Shown in pieces: positions 32,908 to 34,568 of a DNA stretch of 34,568 nucleotides (positions are counted from its first letter, which is position 1; every line of letters starts with the position of its first letter). A program made the position numbers and the translations under genes. The notes beneath the pieces are model-generated. The model worked only from the letters and a program-made list of their open reading frames with translations. It was not told the origin of the DNA and did not search any database. Source of the DNA: Pseudomonadota bacterium (GTDB lineage: Bacteria > Bdellovibrionota > Bdellovibrionia > Bdellovibrionales > JACTMU01); contig JACTMU010000016.1 of the NCBI GenBank assembly GCA_014584465.1, forward strand, positions 1-34,568, read 5' to 3'.

Positions 32908-33110
32908 CTTTAACGTACGAGAGATTGGTAATTAGCTGAAAAGACAATGGAAACAAAGACTGAAAACTCCCGGGATGAGGCTTAAAGGTTAAAAAGGTAA
33001 GCGGAGTAGGAAATGAAATTAATAATCAACGACTCCTACCATATCTGATACAAGTTCTTTTTTGGTTGAAATTCTATCATGACGCACTCTTGATTTCTCG
33101 CTTGCTCTCA

Positions 33111-33670
33111 TTAATGAATTCCTTCATTGCCTTTCTTAGTTCTGCGATAAACAAGCTTCTTTCTAAATTTCACTTGATCTTCTTTGTTCAAATAACTAAG
33201 AACATTTTCTCTCTTATGCCACTGACATCTCTGGATGACCGCGTTGTATCCCATGACATCCCTTACACCCCTATGTAAACCTTTACCTCCGTCAAGAACA
33301 AAAAGTATCTCCTTGTCAATATCAAGGCCTCTTTCTTTCAGCCCCAGAATAAACTCTCGACAAACAATATGGTTCTCCGGACTTGTTTCTACAAAGCCAA
33401 GAAGAATCTTTTCACCCTCAGAGGTCACTCCAAGGGCAATCACAATCTGCCTCTCAGCAAAGAACTTGCCCTCGATAAAGATAGCCACTATCTCATGAGC
33501 GCTGAGATCTCTCTCCAAAAATTCTTTCAATTTCTTAGCGGAGGATCGAATGAATGCCTTGCAGACTGATGTCTTTTTGATACCGAAGATCTCGGGAATT
33601 GCAATGGAGGCCTTCTCATAGTTTCTTTGACTCATACCATGAATCACTCGATTTAAAGCCATTTCATCGA
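33111..33670 (-). pseudogene. IS256/Mutator transposase remnant
   Basis: About 185 residues from the middle of an IS256-type transposase: MSQRNYEKASIAIPEIFG, ALGVTSEGEKILLGFVE, FVLDGGKGLHRGVRDVMG, QRCQWHKRENVLSYL. Full enzymes have about 400 residues; both ends and the third catalytic residue are missing. The usual first Asp (FLDGK) reads FIEGK. The N-terminal side abuts an IS3 remnant in the opposite direction near 33670. Confidence 0.85.
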
Positions 33671-33671
33671 G

Positions 33672-33826
33672 TGCCTCGATGAGCACGTGTTCTTCTCTTT
33701 AGAGGCCGAAAGAAACAAAACTGATGATTGGCATTGGAAGTACAACAACTTCAATCCTCACTCATCACTGGGAATGAAAACCCCAAAAGAATTTGCAAAA
33801 AAACAGGTTTCCATGTTAGCAAGCTA
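33672..33826 (+). pseudogene. IS3-type integrase C-terminal remnant
   Basis: The frame reads CLDEHVFFSLEAERNK, then DDWHWKYNNFNPHSSLGMKT and PKEFAKK to a TAA at 33824-33826. This is the conserved end of IS3-family OrfB integrases (YN..RPHSSLG..TP.EF). Nothing upstream of it remains; it joins the IS256 piece. Confidence 0.82.
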
Positions 33827-33911
33827 ATGCCACCTGACTCAACTGATCCGACACACAGAATCGTAGGCCAACCGCCAAGTTTTTAGGATCTCAATTTCCC
33901 AATACTAAATA

Positions 33912-34074
33912 GTGCCTGGCGCGAAACCTCATTTCGGCGAATTCACCATAAGTTTTCCTTATACCTTCGTTGAGTCTCCTCGAGTTAGCGCCTCTGGCTA
34001 GCCCTTCGTCGGCCCGCCTCGGTATAAGAAAAACTTATGGCAATTCGCTCGAAAGCAGGTTTCGCGCCAGGCAC
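33912..34074. repeat. Palindromic repeat, copy C (complete)
   Basis: Ends are an 18-bp perfect inverted repeat, GTGCCTGGCGCGAAACCT (33912-33929) and its complement (34057-34074). Inside, CCATAAGTTTTCCTTATACC and the inverse (19 of 20 matching) extend the arms to about 55 bases. The 54-base core (about 33965-34018) is shared with copies A and B. It looks like a MITE-like or REP-like unit. It overlaps and supplies the 3' end of the yjdM-like gene. Confidence 0.9.
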
Positions 34075-34401
34075 GCATTTTAAGTATATCGATCCAAAAC
34101 CATCAACTTTACATGAGATATCGTGGCCGTCTTCAGGCTCATCGAGTAAACGTATATTCTTCACCTTAGTGCCGGATTTAATTGTACTACTGCCTACTTT
34201 GAGATCTTTAGCAATAATGACCGTGTCGCCATTTTGTAAAACTGCCCCATTAATATCAATAAACTTAGGCTTATCTCTAGTGTCATCATTCTCAGTGGGA
34301 GGAGTCCACTCATGAAAACACTCCGGACATATCCAAAGCGAACCTTCGCAATAACAGTAAGTAGATGAACATTTCGGACAAACTGGATTTTCTTCTGACA
34401 T
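33985..34401 (-). CDS. yjdM: YjdM/PhnA-like zinc-ribbon protein with repeat-encoded tail
   Basis: 138 residues. Zinc ribbon CPKCSSTYCYCEGSLWICPEC at the N-terminus; core FIDINGAVLQNGDTVIIAKDL and SGTKVKNIRLLDEPEDGHDI and CKVDGFGSIYLK match YjdM (formerly PhnA), about 111 residues in E. coli. After YLK the last 30 or so residues (CVPGAKPAFERIAISF on) are read from repeat C, so the native end was replaced. The core seems intact. Function in the family is unresolved despite the phosphonate label. Confidence 0.87.
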   Translation of the reverse strand: MSEENPVCPKCSSTYCYCEGSLWICPECFHEWTPPTENDDTRDKPKFIDINGAVLQNGDTVIIAKDLKVGSSTIKSGTKVKNIRLLDEPEDGHDISCKVDGFGSIYLKCVPGAKPAFERIAISFSYTEAGRRRASQRR

Positions 34402-34568
34402 TCCAAAACCTTATTCTGAATATTAACTTTAGTCAAAAGGTAGTTATGGTGTCCCACCAGATATGCTTTTTAACTTGAATCTTGCGTGAATTTTCGAAAA
34501 ATCTGATGAACACCATTTCTGACAAGGTTTTCCAGTTTATGAACACGTGAAAGACCTGCAGTTATTGG
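34402..34568. other. Upstream region of the yjdM-like gene
   Basis: 167 bases at the window edge, AT-rich, no convincing gene. It should hold the promoter of the yjdM-like gene; I could not pick a -35/-10 pair with confidence. Confidence 0.35.

Larger units (their letters stand above)
32729..33110. other. AT-rich region with palindromes and att-like copy, no gene
   Basis: About 380 bases with no convincing coding frame. Contents: the upstream exon side of the intron, a 28-base palindrome (32750-32777), three CAATTCTA motifs, a tRNA-end-like sequence with hairpin (32880-32929), and a featureless stretch to the IS256 remnant. Confidence 0.5.

Noticed and set aside
32880-32929. Second tRNA gene
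   Set aside because: Only a T-arm-like stretch and ACCA-like end are present; no acceptor 5' strand, D arm or anticodon arm can be formed.

Overview
ORGANISM. The window looks like the chromosome of a motile Gram-negative bacterium, most like the Bdellovibrio/deltaproteobacterial assemblage. The signs are a Flp/Tad-type secretion ATPase, a FliL-like protein, a soluble PAS-MCP receptor with a CheY-like regulator, an SPII lipoprotein, and many GTG/TTG starts. The lineage is inferred from gene content and protein style only; the gene order ffh-rpsP-khpA-rimM-trmD-rplS-rnhB is common to many bacteria.

CORE, 1-19441. The left part (plus strand) holds the 3' end of an unknown gene, a secreted cupredoxin-like protein, a CpaF/TadA ATPase, an unknown coiled-coil protein overlapping eno, an FtsB/DivIC-like protein, a small XRE regulator and polA, whose proofreading domain looks dead. 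Next come a lipoprotein (minus), a FliL-like membrane protein (plus), a single-domain response regulator (minus) and a PAS-MCP (plus). A minus-strand translation cluster follows: prfC, ffh, rpsP, khpA, rimM, trmD, rplS, rnhB. An intrinsic terminator hairpin sits directly on the rimM start. An unknown exported protein and an initiator tRNA-fMet close the core.

ACCESSORY REGION, about 19442-34100. This starts at the tRNA 3' end and looks like a decayed genomic island; no integrase is visible. It holds (a) two hairpins with fully complementary 9-nt loops beginning in the tRNA 3' end; (b) a four-gene operon with overlapping stops and starts, led by a methyltransferase-cupin-unknown triple fusion; (c) three small unknown or protease-like genes; (d) a conflict-type locus of a HigB/HigA-like toxin-antitoxin pair, a TOTE-type primase-helicase in the same direction, and a convergent 740-aa zinc-ribbon/PD-(D/E)XK-like protein; (e) a DUF4143 ATPase whose leader is interrupted by a group II intron; (f) a degenerate second copy of the tRNA-end sequence; (g) IS256 and IS3 transposase debris; (h) a yjdM/phnA-like gene whose C-terminus is written by a palindromic repeat.

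REPEATS. A dispersed palindromic repeat occurs near 7594, 12725 and 33912. Copies share a core but carry one of two unrelated terminal sequences, and one terminal sequence also occurs alone near 9641. All lie between or at the 3' ends of genes.

MOST INTERESTING. The toxin-antitoxin/TOTE primase-helicase/nuclease locus (24151-29544), the kissing-loop element beside tRNA-fMet (19437-19536), the modular palindromic repeats, and the terminator/ribosome-binding-site hairpin of rimM.
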